From Planctomycetaceae bacterium (GTDB taxonomy: Bacteria > Planctomycetota > Planctomycetia > Planctomycetales > Planctomycetaceae), in assembly GCA_019636285.1 (NCBI GenBank), contig JAHBXV010000038.1, forward strand, positions 1 through 60,208: a stretch of 60,208 bases of DNA, read 5' to 3'. The notes beneath the pieces were generated by a model. That model made no database searches. It was not told the DNA's origin and saw only the letters and a list, made by a program, of their open reading frames with translations. The position numbers and the translations under genes are program-made. Of this stretch, positions 1-10,014 are shown piece after piece. Each line of letters starts with the position of its first letter. Positions within the stretch are counted from its first letter, which is position 1.

Positions 1-163
1 GGTAGCCGTGGGTCGCCGCAGGCGCACCCACGGAACGTCGACACCACACGAACCTCGACCCCTAACGGGGGTCGCAGAAACCCCCACCTGCGACCCCCGC
101 CGGGGGTCGTAAGAATTCATTTTGAACACAATTCCGTGGGTGCGCTGCGCGACCCACGGCTAC
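1..163. repeat. Intergenic inverted repeat at the window edge
   Basis: The first 35 bases (GTAGCCGTGGGTCGC...GCACCCACGGAA) reappear inverted at about 131-163 (TTCCGTGGGTGCG...CCCACGGCTACC). Between them lie short direct and inverted units built on CGACCCCTAACGGGGGTCG. Related units recur at about 3930-4015. No coding signal is visible here or in the rest of the gap up to 280. This is probably a dispersed palindromic repeat; it may also act as a 3' hairpin for the sulfatase gene that ends at 281. Confidence 0.6.
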
Positions 164-280
164 CCTCTTCGACCGCTGCGCGGTCGGAAAACCGATACCT
201 ATCTTGTCTCCTTCCCAAGCTCCGCCTCCCTCAACCAAACTTCGCCTCCTGACCGCGCCCCCGCCCGAAGACCTCGTCAT

Positions 281-1918
281 TCAGCGCTTCTTCTTGCGTT
301 TGACGTTTTGCGGCCCATTCTCTGGTAACGGACCGGCCATCGGCGGCGTTTCGTAGAAAACGCCATCGTCAATCAGCCGGGGATCGCCCGTTTGGCCCAA
401 CTCCGTCATCAAGCGTTTGTCGAGGTTGGCGACGATATCCCGGTAGACCGCTTCCCCGGCCACGTTCTTCGTCTGGTGCGGATCTTTTTTCAGGTCATAC
501 AGTTCCACCCGCGGCCGTTTGCCGTAGACCCATTCGAAGTGGGGTTGCCATTCGCTCGTCTTCCGAACACCCACCAGCCACGCCTTCGTGGGGCCGGCGT
601 CTTCATCGGGAAGCGTGACGCGCGTCTCTTCCGTGACTTCTTCTTCCGTCGGCGGATCATCGCCATCAAGACGATAGGGGTCGCCAAGCGGCCAGCGGTC
701 CGGGCGAAAGTTGACGATGTACAGGTAATCCTGCGTTCGAATCGCGCGTTGCGGATAGGGCGTGAAATCGAAGCGAGCATTCTCGACATGCCGTTCGCGC
801 CCCGTGAAAACCGCGTCGCGCGCGGGGTCGATCTGACCTGACTGATCCGACTTCAGAATGTTCACCAGGCTGCGGCCCGTCATGCGTTCCGGAATCGGCA
901 TGCCCGCCAGTTCGAGAAACGTCGGCGCCAGGTCGGTCAGACTGATGAGATCATCCACCACCCGGCCTCCCTTCGCGCCCCCCCACCGCATCGCCAGCGA
1001 GACCCGCGTTCCGAAGTCATACAGATTGCATTTGCCGTGCGGAAAGCCCGGCGCGCCGTGGTCGCCGCTGACGACGATGAGCGTATTGTCGAGTTCGCCA
1101 ATCGCCTCCAGCTTGGCGATCAAGAGGCCCAGCGCCACGTCAAAGGCCTGGGCTTCGCCGAGATAGTCGGACATGTCCTGCCGCACTTCGGGAACATCGG
1201 GCAGAAACGGCGGCAGCTTCCCCTTCAGCGAATCGGGGTCAATGCCCCACAGCGCTTTGCCGGAGCCCTTGATCCATTTGCGATGGACATTCGTCGGCCC
1301 GAACCAGTAACAAAACGGCTGATTCTCCACGCGATCCGCCAGGAACTGTTCGAAGTTCCCGGAGACCTCGTCGTACAGTTCCTGCTTCGCGGCTTCGACG
1401 TCCGTCCCTTCCGCCACCATCCGCGTAACATGCTGCGAGAACTGATTGAATCGGCCGCCCGCCTTTTCGTAGGCGTACTTGCCAGCGCCGTAAGGAGCAT
1501 CAACAGGAGCCCCCGGCGACCAGACCTTGTACGTCTCGCCAATGTGATAGCCGGAATCCTTGAGCAGCGGCGGATACGCCGGCTGCGAGCCGTCCCAGTA
1601 GGCCCCCTGCAAGATCGACGCCCGCCCGGTTCGCCAGAAGTGTTGTCCGCTCAGCAGCGCGCTGCGGCAGGGTGTGCAACTCGGAGCCGACACAAACGCA
1701 TCGCGAAAGAGAACACCCTCCTTCGCGACACGATCAAAATTCGGCGTGCGGATGGCATCGTTGATCGTGCCAGGGCCGTCAATTTCGGCGTAAACACTCG
1801 CGAAGCGGCCCCAGTCATCCGCGACTGCGAACAGAATATTGGGCGGTTTCGCGCCGTCCGCCGCTGTGACGACTGAGGCAAACAGGAAGGAAAACCCCAA
1901 AGCCAGCAAACGAAACAT
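281..1918 (-). CDS. Secreted sulfatase (arylsulfatase family, S1-type)
   Basis: A 545-residue sulfatase, predicted to hydrolyse sulfate esters after export. The start chosen at 1918 puts a clean signal peptide first (hydrophobic residues 2-19, then TAADGAKPPNIL); an in-frame start 45 bases upstream would bury it. Metal-site Asp residues lie in AVADDWGRF (D34, D35). The formylglycine motif is C81-T-P-C-R. Later, VVSGDHGAPGFPHGK is the conserved second metal region. The C terminus is Lys/Arg-rich (KRKKKR). A second sulfatase lies directly upstream in the same orientation, 61 bp away. The substrate cannot be read from sequence; sulfated polysaccharide is the usual planctomycete inference. Confidence 0.93.
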   Translation of the reverse strand: MFRLLALGFSFLFASVVTAADGAKPPNILFAVADDWGRFASVYAEIDGPGTINDAIRTPNFDRVAKEGVLFRDAFVSAPSCTPCRSALLSGQHFWRTGRASILQGAYWDGSQPAYPPLLKDSGYHIGETYKVWSPGAPVDAPYGAGKYAYEKAGGRFNQFSQHVTRMVAEGTDVEAAKQELYDEVSGNFEQFLADRVENQPFCYWFGPTNVHRKWIKGSGKALWGIDPDSLKGKLPPFLPDVPEVRQDMSDYLGEAQAFDVALGLLIAKLEAIGELDNTLIVVSGDHGAPGFPHGKCNLYDFGTRVSLAMRWGGAKGGRVVDDLISLTDLAPTFLELAGMPIPERMTGRSLVNILKSDQSGQIDPARDAVFTGRERHVENARFDFTPYPQRAIRTQDYLYIVNFRPDRWPLGDPYRLDGDDPPTEEEVTEETRVTLPDEDAGPTKAWLVGVRKTSEWQPHFEWVYGKRPRVELYDLKKDPHQTKNVAGEAVYRDIVANLDKRLMTELGQTGDPRLIDDGVFYETPPMAGPLPENGPQNVKRKKKR

Positions 1919-1979
1919 AAAGCGATCTCGCGGTGTCGAATCTCGGTGGTACGGCAGACGCATTCAACCGGACGATGCG

Positions 1980-3602
1980 TCAGTCGGTCGATTTCTTCTT
2001 TCCTTTTTTGTTCGCGGGCGGATTCGGCTGGCTGGGATCAAAATCGAACGGGCGGTTGCCATACGCTTCGCGCGGCGGCTCCCCTTCATCGACCTCTGTC
2101 CGCAGCCGTTCGACCTCGGCGTGGAGTTCCTGGCGGACGTCCGCGTACGCCGGATCGTTATAGAAACTCTTCGTTTCGTGCGGATCTTTCTCGCGGTCGA
2201 GCAGTTCCCAGTCGTCGACATCGGGCTTGTAGTAGTGGATCAACTTGTACCGGTCGGTGATCACGCCGTAATGCGGACGAACACGATGCGGCACCGGGTA
2301 TTCGTAATAGTGGTAGTACAGGCTCTTTCGCCAGTCCTCGGGTGTGTTCCCCTTGAGCAGCGGAACCAGGCTGCGACCCTGCATGTCGGCGGGAACGTCC
2401 AGCCCGGCCACGTCGAGAAACGTCTCGGCGAAGTCGAGGAGCGAAACGAGGTTGTTGTTCACACTGCCCGGCTTGGTGACTCCCGGCCAGCGCGCGAGCA
2501 ACGGACTGCGAACCGATTCCTCGAAGATCCACCGCTTGTCGAACCAGCCATGCTCGCCCAGGTAAAAGCCCTGATCGCTGGTGAGAATCACGAGCGTGTT
2601 ATCAGCCAGATCGTTCTTGTCGAGATAATCGAGCAGTCGTCCCACGTTTTCATCGACCGCCTTCACGCAACCGAGGTAATCGTGCATGTACCGGTTGTAT
2701 CGCCAGCGAACGAGATCACGACCCGTGAGATTCGCCTTCTGAAACGCTTCATTACGCGGCTCGTAATATTTGTTCCACTCCGCGAGTTGTTCCGGGGTGA
2801 GATTCGGAGCCGGACGGAACTTGGCATCGAGATCGGTAAACGTGCGATCGAGACCCATGTCATGATCGCTGACGGCTTTGCTCCGGCCTGAATAGTCGTC
2901 GAACAGCGTAGCCGGTTCGGGATAGACTCGGTCGTTGTCCCAGCCGAGATGCCGCAGCGCGGGCGACCATTCGCGATGTGGCGCCTTGTGCTGACTCATG
3001 AGGAGGAACGGTTTCGACTTGTCGCGGCCTTCCAGCCATTCGATCGACAGATCGGTGATGATGTCGGTCGTGTATCCCTGATGATCGACCTTCTCGCCGT
3101 TCTTGATCATCGGTGGGTTATAGTACAGCCCCTGCCCCGGCAGGATGTGCCAGTAGTCGAACCCGGTGGGATCGCTGACCAGGTGCCACTTGCCGATCAT
3201 CGCCGTCGAATAGCCCGCCGCCTGCAGCAACTTGGGAAACGTCTGCTGACTCCCATCAAAACGGCTGTTGGTGTTGTTGTAGAAGCCGTTCTTGTGAGAG
3301 TACTTGCCCGTCAGAATCGTCGCCCGACTGGGCCCGCAGATGGAATTGGTGACGAGGCACCGTTCGAACAGCATCCCCTCCTTCGCGAGACGGTCCATGT
3401 TCGGTGTATCCAAGAGCTTCCGCCCGTCGCCATACGCACTGACCGCCTGATACGCCAGGTCATCGCAGAACAGAAAGACAATGTTCGGCGGCCGCGGCTT
3501 GTCATCGGCCGCCGTCAGTTCGCCCGGAGTGACAACGAACAGGCCACAGAACACAGCCAACGCCACGGCCAACCCGTGCAGGGCGCGAGTACGACACATC
3601 AT
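1980..3602 (-). CDS. Secreted sulfatase (iduronate/choline-sulfatase-like)
   Basis: A 540-residue sulfatase with a signal peptide (hydrophobic residues 8-26, cleavage near TAA-DD). Metal-binding Asp residues are in [13 protein letters not shown]; the formylglycine site is C89-G-P-S-R within [44 protein letters not shown] is typical of the iduronate-2-sulfatase-like branch. The C-terminal tail is Lys-rich ([10 protein letters not shown]), like the other sulfatases in this window. It probably forms a two-gene unit with the sulfatase downstream. Substrate specificity is not assignable. Confidence 0.93.
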   Translation of the reverse strand: MMCRTRALHGLAVALAVFCGLFVVTPGELTAADDKPRPPNIVFLFCDDLAYQAVSAYGDGRKLLDTPNMDRLAKEGMLFERCLVTNSICGPSRATILTGKYSHKNGFYNNTNSRFDGSQQTFPKLLQAAGYSTAMIGKWHLVSDPTGFDYWHILPGQGLYYNPPMIKNGEKVDHQGYTTDIITDLSIEWLEGRDKSKPFLLMSQHKAPHREWSPALRHLGWDNDRVYPEPATLFDDYSGRSKAVSDHDMGLDRTFTDLDAKFRPAPNLTPEQLAEWNKYYEPRNEAFQKANLTGRDLVRWRYNRYMHDYLGCVKAVDENVGRLLDYLDKNDLADNTLVILTSDQGFYLGEHGWFDKRWIFEESVRSPLLARWPGVTKPGSVNNNLVSLLDFAETFLDVAGLDVPADMQGRSLVPLLKGNTPEDWRKSLYYHYYEYPVPHRVRPHYGVITDRYKLIHYYKPDVDDWELLDREKDPHETKSFYNDPAYADVRQELHAEVERLRTEVDEGEPPREAYGNRPFDFDPSQPNPPANKKGKKKSTD

Positions 3603-4210
3603 GAGTTCGGAATCCCGGTGTGACTCAGAGAGGACTTCGAGTGATGGGATCGCCTCACTGCCAAATCAAGCAGGAAACCCCCATCGCCAGACCGCATTCC
3701 GAGTCTAGCAGCCCGAGAACCGTGTGACAGTCTCGAGGGGAAAAAAGGGGGGCGGAGAGTGATTGGTGGGCGGTGGTTAGTGGTTGGTGAATCGAAGAAA
3801 TCTCCTCCCTCCTTCTCCCTCGTTCCCGGGCTCCGCCTGGGAACGTCCCTTCCCGAGGCTCCGCCTCGCTGAACCTCAGACGAAGCAATGCTGCTCGCGA
3901 AGGCCGCCTCCCGACCGCACAGCGGTCGAAGACGGTAGCCGGGGGTCGCGGCAGGCGCACCCCCGGAACCCCGATGCGCTAAGAATCTCGACCCCTAGCG
4001 GGGGTCGCAGAAATGCACGACTCGTGCAAAGGCTTAAAATCGCACATCTCCCATCGTCGCGCGTCACGGCTCCCCTCGTGCCGGATTCGCCCACTCACGC
4101 CGATCGGTTCAATTTTGTGAAACACCACTTCAACATTATTGACTTTCACATTCTGAATCCGTAACTTCACATTATTGAACACGGACGTCGCCGGACACAC
4201 GAGGACAACC
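3603..4210. repeat. 600-bp gap made largely of dispersed repeats
   Basis: No convincing gene. The hairpin CGTTCCCGGGCTCCGCCTGG at about 3821-3845 matches an inverted copy at 10793-10817. At about 3930-4015 the units GGTAGCCGGGGGTCGC and CGACCCCTAGCGGGGGTCGC match the repeat at window position 1-110. At 4130-4180 there is an AT-richer direct repeat (ACATTATTGA...TTCACATTATTGAAC) that could hold the promoter of the gene starting at 4211, but no clear -10/-35 pair can be named. Confidence 0.6.
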
Positions 4211-4522
4211 ATGGAGGAACCGCGCTGGACCAGTGACCTGAACGACGAGGATTTGCAATTCATCCGTCGCTTCGTCCTGGCGTCGGGCTCCCTCAAACAG
4301 ATGGCTGCCGAATACGCCGTTTCGTATCCCACGGTGCGGGCTCGGCTCGACCGGTTGATCGCCAAGATCCACGCCGCCGAGGCCCCCGAACCGCAGGATC
4401 CCTTTGAACGAAAGATCCGCCTCCTGGTGGCAGACGGAAAACTGCCACCGGCACTTGCCAAAGAACTCTTACAGGCCCACCGGCAGAATTCTCAGCCCAG
4501 AAAACCTTCATCCTCCAGGTGA
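4211..4522 (+). CDS. DUF2089-family helix-turn-helix protein
   Basis: A 103-residue protein. The core (DEDLQFIRRFVLASGSLKQM...YAVSYPTVRARLDRL) is the DUF2089 pattern: an acidic N-terminal helix followed by a helix-turn-helix with SYPTVRxRLDxL. The C-terminal part (IRLLVADGKLPPALAKELLQ) is the usual regulatory tail. The start at 4211 (ATGGAGGAACCG) is preferred over an in-frame ATG at 4175 because it gives the compact domain. The next gene begins 4 bp after its stop, so the two are probably cotranscribed. The likely role is a DNA-binding regulator of the neighbouring membrane protein; this is inference. Confidence 0.8.
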   Translation: MEEPRWTSDLNDEDLQFIRRFVLASGSLKQMAAEYAVSYPTVRARLDRLIAKIHAAEAPEPQDPFERKIRLLVADGKLPPALAKELLQAHRQNSQPRKPSSSR

Positions 4523-4526
4523 TCTC

Positions 4527-4877
4527 ATGCCCGAGCCATGGTTTGACCCCAACACCTATTCATGGATTCCCGGAACGGTCTTCGGAACAACGGTTGGCCT
4601 TCTCGGCGCACTGGCCGGAACGCTCGCCTCCCAAGGACGCTCTCGCCGGTTGATCCTGACAATGTGGGGCATTTTCACCGTGATTGCGGTCGCGCTGCTG
4701 GTCACGTCCATCATCGCCTGGTCCGTCGGCCAGCCCTACGGAGTCTGGTACGGCCTGGGCCTGCCTGGCCTCCTGGGAATCATTCTCCTCCCCAGCCTCT
4801 ACCCGACCATCGCGATGCGCTACCGCGAAGCCGAAGAACGCCGCATGCAGGCCGCCGACTTTCCGAAGGGTCGTTGA
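4527..4877 (+). CDS. Small membrane protein downstream of the DUF2089 regulator
   Basis: A 116-residue protein with three predicted membrane segments: TVFGTTVGLLGALAGTLA, LTMWGIFTVIAVALLVTSIIAW and VWYGLGLPGLLGIILLPSLY. A charged tail follows (RYREAEERRMQAADFPKGR). It starts 4 bp after the regulator's stop, with CTCCAGGTGAT upstream. No family is recognised with confidence. DUF2089 regulators are often paired with small membrane or anti-sigma-like partners, so a sensing or envelope role is possible. Confidence 0.75.
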   Translation: MPEPWFDPNTYSWIPGTVFGTTVGLLGALAGTLASQGRSRRLILTMWGIFTVIAVALLVTSIIAWSVGQPYGVWYGLGLPGLLGIILLPSLYPTIAMRYREAEERRMQAADFPKGR

Positions 4878-4890
4878 ACGGGACCACTCA

Positions 4891-6579
4891 TCACTCCGCC
4901 GGCGCGACCTCGCGCACCACTTTCATCCTGGCCGATAAGAAGCTCTGGAAGAACTTCGCGAGTTTTTCGTCCGCCTGGCGAGGGAAGTTACCGGTGATCA
5001 GCGCTTCCAGCGCGACCGTTCCCAGCGATTCTTCGCTCTTCCACACACGAACGAGAGGCGAAGCCGAGCCTTTCGCAGCCGGGTCGGCGCAAATCAGTTC
5101 GGCACTGATGACGAGTTCCTGCGTGCCAGAAATCCCCTTGCGCGTGTTCTTCAAGTCGAGATGGACAAGCATCACGGCGTCTTCTTCGCCGGGTTCGTCG
5201 AACGAGACTTCGATTTTTGCTCGCTCGACAATCAGGTGTGAACGTGCGATGACCCGGTCCCAGATGCGGCCCGTCGGATCGAGCACGACTGTCTTCACCT
5301 TCGTTGCATTGATGAGGAAGACCTTCTTCACGCCCGCAAAGAGCGCCTTGCCGCGCGGCGTGTCGAACTCATCCACCGCCGCCTTGCGTCCGATGCTCTT
5401 TTCATAGGGCTTCAGCTCTTCCGGATTCATCGGGCGGACTTCCGAGGGGGCAGCCGCCAGCACGGCGGCGATATCCACACCGCTGATCGCGAAGTTCAGG
5501 TTCTGCCCGTCCGTTCGCGTCAGCGTGTTAATTCCCACCACCTGTCCCGATTCATCGACCAGCGGCCCGCCGCTCGACCCCGGCGAAATCGGGGTCGTCG
5601 TCTGTAACCACGTTCCGTCCAGGTCCGCTCCCAGGAGATCGAGCATTTCGGACGCGGGTCGAATGCTGCTGACGATCCCCTGCGACGACGTGAACGACAG
5701 GCCGAGCGGGGCCCCGAAGCCAATCGTCGACTCCCCTTTTCGCGGATGCGACGGCCGTAACGCCAGCGGCTTCAGCTTCGCAGGGTCGGCTTCGACCTTG
5801 ATGATCGCAATATCGTGCTTCACCGACGTATGGCGCACCCCCAGGATCTTGGCGGAGGTTCCATCGACGAATTCGACGGTCCCCGAAACTCCTTCTTCGA
5901 TGACGTGATAGTTCGTAACCACGGTCCCATCGGTGGCAGCGATGAACCCACTCCCCTGGCTCGTCCCGGTCTTGAGCTTCATATTAATGCGCACGACCGA
6001 AGGCTCGACAAGGGCAATCAGATCGGGAAGCGACAACGGCTGCGCTGCGGGTGTGGCCGTCGGAGTCGGTGACGTCGGAGCCGCAGTTCCCTCAGACGGG
6101 GCAATCGGCTGAGCCGCCGGCATCGGGATCGACGACGTGGAGGCAGCGGCGACGAGATTCTCGGTCGGTGCGTTTTCAGGCAACGGCGTGGCAACAGTGG
6201 CCGTGACATTCGCCATCGGTTCCGCCGTCGTTGTCGCGACGGCTGGCTCGACGACAGCCGCTGACTCGATGCTCGGTGCAACTGGCGGAGCCGCCTGGGC
6301 CACGTTCGTTTCCGGAACAGCCGACGGGCGTCCCATCGACTGCCCGAGGAAGAACACTCCTCCCAGCACAGCCATGGCGAGCGCGCCGCCTCCAGCCCAG
6401 ACGACCGGCGAAACGCCTCCCGAAGATTTGCCGGAGGCCGGGGAACCTGGAGCCGATCGCGACGCGGCTTTCACCACCACCGGATCGCCGCACGACGGAC
6501 AGCGGACTTTCTTCCCGCTCGCACTATCCGGCGCCCGAAACTCGCCCGCACAGCCCCCACACCGCACCCGTATCGCCAT
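4891..6579 (-). CDS. Zinc-ribbon, membrane-anchored trypsin-like serine protease (S1C/HtrA-like)
   Basis: A 562-residue protein. Residues 1-36 form a zinc ribbon (C7, C10, C27, C30). A membrane segment follows at about 58-79, then a long Ala/Pro/Thr-rich linker (about 85-180). The protease domain spans about 185-375 with a complete triad: H225 (VVTNYHVI), D256 (KHDIAIIKV) and S336 (SPGSSGGPLVD). There is no recognisable PDZ domain; instead the C-terminal ~190 residues form an unassigned domain. The architecture resembles planctomycete stress or signalling proteases with a cytoplasmic zinc ribbon and an exported catalytic domain. It converges on the membrane protein upstream. Confidence 0.88.
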   Translation of the reverse strand: MAIRVRCGGCAGEFRAPDSASGKKVRCPSCGDPVVVKAASRSAPGSPASGKSSGGVSPVVWAGGGALAMAVLGGVFFLGQSMGRPSAVPETNVAQAAPPVAPSIESAAVVEPAVATTTAEPMANVTATVATPLPENAPTENLVAAASTSSIPMPAAQPIAPSEGTAAPTSPTPTATPAAQPLSLPDLIALVEPSVVRINMKLKTGTSQGSGFIAATDGTVVTNYHVIEEGVSGTVEFVDGTSAKILGVRHTSVKHDIAIIKVEADPAKLKPLALRPSHPRKGESTIGFGAPLGLSFTSSQGIVSSIRPASEMLDLLGADLDGTWLQTTTPISPGSSGGPLVDESGQVVGINTLTRTDGQNLNFAISGVDIAAVLAAAPSEVRPMNPEELKPYEKSIGRKAAVDEFDTPRGKALFAGVKKVFLINATKVKTVVLDPTGRIWDRVIARSHLIVERAKIEVSFDEPGEEDAVMLVHLDLKNTRKGISGTQELVISAELICADPAAKGSASPLVRVWKSEESLGTVALEALITGNFPRQADEKLAKFFQSFLSARMKVVREVAPAE

Positions 6580-6760
6580 GCCATGCCCCTATCTGGAACC
6601 GACCACGATCCGCCGTGCGAAACAGCATGGCACACTGAACACGTGTTTTCCAGTCGTTATCCAGCGAAGGGAATGCGGAAGTTGCATTCCGACCGCGAAT
6701 CGGTCGGGAAATCCATCGGGCTCCTACGCTCACCCTCGCCTTTACCCTTTACACCTTCAC

Positions 6761-8584
6761 TTACTTCCCTGCCCCGTCCTTCAACTCCACCTTCACCACC
6801 AGCATCGGCTCGTCCTCCGTCCAGTTCACCATCACAGGCGTCTCGTTCGGATCGAGGTATTCTTTCGGCAGATCGAGCGGCGCGCCGGCGGTTTCCACCG
6901 TGCAGCGATACTCGCCCGCCGGCAAGTACAACGGGCCTGTCGCTCCGTTCTGCAGCATTTCAAAACGGCCTGCTCCTGTCGAGACCGCGAAGCCGACCGG
7001 CTCTGGTGGAGAGACATCCTCCTTATAGAATGTGATCTGCATATCGCTCATCGCCGCATCATCAATCAGCAGGATTCCGCTGGTCCCTCCTTTGACCGAC
7101 TTCACATCCCCGCAGCCCAGGCAGACCACCAAGAACAGCATCGCGGCTGCTGGGGCCGGTCGTGGGCGCGGTCGCAGGCCCAGCCAGCGCTGCAGCGGCG
7201 GGATCCGGCTGAGGACCGCCCATTCCAGGATGAGAACCAATAATAGAGACGCCCCGAACAACGGGAGACACACGCCTAACAGAATGACCGCGACCAGCAG
7301 TCCCTTGGAAAATCGCGGATTCGCGGCCGGGTGCGGTGTGCCGAGTTGGCCAGGGTCGCGGCGTCGCCACCAGAGCACCACGCCGCTGAAGCACATCAGC
7401 ACCAGGCCCATCGCCGTCATCAGTCCCAGCAATTGATTCGGCCACCCGAACAACCGCCCTTCATGGGCGGCGATCCCCACGGCGACGCACTTGTCGATGA
7501 AGTGCCGATCCCGAAAGCCATCCCGACTGACGATCTCACCCGTTGTCGCATTGACGGTCAGATTCTCCCGCCAGGGACGATTCGGGGTCATCGACTTCGC
7601 CGACCAGTTCGACGAACCGCCGCTTGGCGGGCCAATCACCACCGGATGCGGCAGATTGAGCGGAGCCACTACCGCAACCACGCGATCAATCGGCATCAGG
7701 TCGATCGGCTTCGCTCCTTCACTCGCCTGGCCGCCACGCGGACGGCTGCCGCCATGATCCGAGTGCTCGCCGCCGCCGCGACGCGAGGAACTGCTGGTGT
7801 TCGACCACTCCTGTGTCGCGGCCGCAAGACCGGTGACTTGCCGGACATTGCGAAAATAGTCCCCCCAGAACTTTGCCCACGGCAACCCGCTAATTAGCAG
7901 GAACAGCGCGAACGCCGAGATCCAGATCCCCGTCACGCTGTGCAGATCGCGCCAGAAGACACGGCCGCCATGCCGCAAGCGCGGATAGAGCACTCCCGCC
8001 CAGCGAGTGGTATTGCGCGGCCACCACAGGACCATTCCCGTGACAAGCATGATGATCGTCCACGAAGCGGCCAGTTCCACAGCGTTCGATCCGCGGTCCC
8101 CAAGCATCAATTCGCCGTGCAGGCGGAACATCTGCCGCATCAGCCGCTGCTGGTCGGGCACGCTATGAAGCACGGCCAGCGACTCCGGATGAACAAACAC
8201 CCGCAGCGCTTCGCCCTTCTGCCGGATAATCACTCTCGCAGACGAAGTTGGTGTCTGCGGAAGTTCATACGACTGAAACGTGGCCCCGGGAAACGCATCG
8301 AGTGCCGCCTGAATCTGTCTGGCGACAGGCTGAGCTTCGCCCGCAATAGTGAGCGAATCGTAAGGAGCATCCAGCCAGGCTTCGACCTCGGTCTTAAACA
8401 AATAGATCGCCCCCGTGATCGAGAGCAGGACCACGAACGGCATACAGAACAAACTGGCATAAAAATGCCATCGCCAGATCGCCCGATAGTCGGGCCAGGG
8501 CTTGCGCGACGTCCGATCCACAACGGCAGTCTCCTCCGAACTGGAGTCCGGGACCGTCATGGGTTCAGGAAGAGTTTGAGACAC
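6761..8584 (-). CDS. PepSY-associated membrane protein with a fused lipoprotein-like C-terminal domain
   Basis: A 607-residue protein. Residues 1 to about 475 are a PepSY_TM (PiuB-like) protein: WHFYASLFCMPFVVLLSITGAIYLFK at the N terminus, further membrane helices (ELAASWTIIMLVTGMVLWWPR, FALFLLISGLPWAKF, LGLMTAMGLVLMCFSGVVLWWRRRD) and a normal family ending (LEWAVLSRIPPLQRWLGLRPR). PepSY_TM proteins are often linked to iron or siderophore reduction. Reading then continues in frame into MLFLVVCLGCGDVKS, which looks like a lipoprotein signal with lipobox, and a 126-residue lipoprotein-like domain (residues 482-607). An internal ATG at 7141 could start this part separately. It may be a true fusion or two genes that lost the intervening stop. 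Confidence 0.85.
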   Translation of the reverse strand: MSQTLPEPMTVPDSSSEETAVVDRTSRKPWPDYRAIWRWHFYASLFCMPFVVLLSITGAIYLFKTEVEAWLDAPYDSLTIAGEAQPVARQIQAALDAFPGATFQSYELPQTPTSSARVIIRQKGEALRVFVHPESLAVLHSVPDQQRLMRQMFRLHGELMLGDRGSNAVELAASWTIIMLVTGMVLWWPRNTTRWAGVLYPRLRHGGRVFWRDLHSVTGIWISAFALFLLISGLPWAKFWGDYFRNVRQVTGLAAATQEWSNTSSSSRRGGGEHSDHGGSRPRGGQASEGAKPIDLMPIDRVVAVVAPLNLPHPVVIGPPSGGSSNWSAKSMTPNRPWRENLTVNATTGEIVSRDGFRDRHFIDKCVAVGIAAHEGRLFGWPNQLLGLMTAMGLVLMCFSGVVLWWRRRDPGQLGTPHPAANPRFSKGLLVAVILLGVCLPLFGASLLLVLILEWAVLSRIPPLQRWLGLRPRPRPAPAAAMLFLVVCLGCGDVKSVKGGTSGILLIDDAAMSDMQITFYKEDVSPPEPVGFAVSTGAGRFEMLQNGATGPLYLPAGEYRCTVETAGAPLDLPKEYLDPNETPVMVNWTEDEPMLVVKVELKDGAGK

Positions 8585-8839
8585 GAAAAAACTCCCGTAT
8601 TAGGGATCAGCGATCAGGAAAAGGCGGCCAGCCGCCAGCTTCCAGCGGCCAGTGAAGACGGGAATTCGCATTCGGCAGTCAGCGATCAGGAGTCAGTGAA
8701 GAGCAGTCAGCCAGAACCCGCATTCTGTCGCTTTTAGAATTTGGGATTTCTGACTTCCCTGAATTCTTTCGGATTTAGAATTTCGAGTTTCGGATTTCCT
8801 ACTCTTCACCAACCACTATCCACCAACGACCAACCACCC
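8585..8839. other. Intergenic region with repeat remnants
   Basis: No gene is visible. About 8630-8720 is rich in short direct units such as CAGCCGCCAGCTTCCAGCGGCCAG and CAGTCAGCGATCAGGAGTCAG; similar units lie at 24540-24630 and 25420-25540. About 8733-8802 contains TTAGAATTTCGAGTTTCGGA, the same type of sequence that forms the ends of the four-helix-bundle cassette at 22761-23342. It looks like a solo end. Confidence 0.55.
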
Positions 8840-9952
8840 TCAGATATCCCCCCCCGTCTCGCCACCATTGCACGAGTGCAGATTGCGGTGAACCGTGGCA
8901 TCGATGTTGTTTCCAAAGAGACGGACCGTTCCATCTCCCATCAGCACGTTCGCGCCGCCGACGTGATAGCTGCGAGGGCCGAAGAAACCGGTGAAGTGCG
9001 TGACGATGTCCGGGATCTTGCTGTTCGGCGTGGTGTAGCCATTCGTCAGCGTGCTGATCGCTCCGGAGTGGGCCCATGACGTTCCACGCCCCCGCAGGGC
9101 CAGGCTCGCCGCTCCGCGCCAACTGGTCATCGTCGGCCAGACGGCATTCAGATCGGGGTTGGCAATCACTCCCTGCGCATTCACAAATGCCGACCAGGCT
9201 CCGCCGGACGCAGCCAGCCCCTGCACCGCTTGCAGACCCGAGTTCACGCCCGACGAACCGTTCATTGTCTTCTGATACGGGAACGGCGGCAGCGCTCCGG
9301 CGGGAAGTGTGATATCGTCGCCCGCGCTGCGCACCGATTCGCTCATGAAGACGGTGTTGGAAGTCCCGTCGGTCACATCGCGCATGCGAGCGCTACTGTT
9401 CTCGTAGACGATCCCATCCGTCCGCCAGCGGAGGTCATAGTTCGCGTTCTTTCCGCTCCCATAGCTCACCATGTAATTGGTGCCGCCATAGATCGCCCCG
9501 CCCGCGCCGACATTCTGGCTGGGTGCTGGATCGCTCGGGCAGAGTAGCATTGCCAATGGAGTCGCGAACGCCGCCGCGAACTGAGGGTTCGGCACGAGGT
9601 TATTGAAGGGCCCCGTGAAGGCATGCTGCGTGAAGTCGATCTGGTTCTGCAAAGGCGCCTGATCGAAGTACGGCAGCAGTCGGGCCTGCGGCGAGAACCC
9701 CTGCGTATTCGGCAGGTAGTTCTGCGCGTTCGTCATCGGCAGAACGGTGAAGGTCGATTCGTAGTTGTGCAGCGCCAGGCCAAACTGCTTGAGGTTGTTC
9801 CGGCACTGCGTTCGACGAGCCGCCTCGCGGGCCTGTTGAACGGCAGGAAGCAGCAGCGCAATCAGAATGGCGATGATCGCGATCACCACCAGAAGTTCAA
9901 TCAGCGTGAATCCGCTCGCGCGATGGGCGCGCGGGAACGGGTAAGCCAACAT
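8840..9952 (-). CDS. DUF1559 pseudopilin-like protein
   Basis: A 370-residue protein with the class III signal/type IV pilin-like methylation motif ([17 protein letters not shown]) near residue 14, followed directly by [32 protein letters not shown]. These are hallmarks of the planctomycete DUF1559 family. The C-terminal signature [17 protein letters not shown] (the MxDGSV-like element) is present. The family is presumed to form pseudopilins or surface structures handled by a type II secretion-like system; many paralogues occur per genome, and two more are in this window (34267-35268, 48832-49887). The C terminus ends in TGGDI instead of the VGEF seen in the other two. Confidence 0.93.
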   Translation of the reverse strand: MLAYPFPRAHRASGFTLIELLVVIAIIAILIALLLPAVQQAREAARRTQCRNNLKQFGLALHNYESTFTVLPMTNAQNYLPNTQGFSPQARLLPYFDQAPLQNQIDFTQHAFTGPFNNLVPNPQFAAAFATPLAMLLCPSDPAPSQNVGAGGAIYGGTNYMVSYGSGKNANYDLRWRTDGIVYENSSARMRDVTDGTSNTVFMSESVRSAGDDITLPAGALPPFPYQKTMNGSSGVNSGLQAVQGLAASGGAWSAFVNAQGVIANPDLNAVWPTMTSWRGAASLALRGRGTSWAHSGAISTLTNGYTTPNSKIPDIVTHFTGFFGPRSYHVGGANVLMGDGTVRLFGNNIDATVHRNLHSCNGGETGGDI

Positions 9953-10014
9953 GGCTAAGACTCCCTGAGAAGAAGGAAACAGCGCATGACCCGACGCTGC
10001 GGGTCACCCGATCT

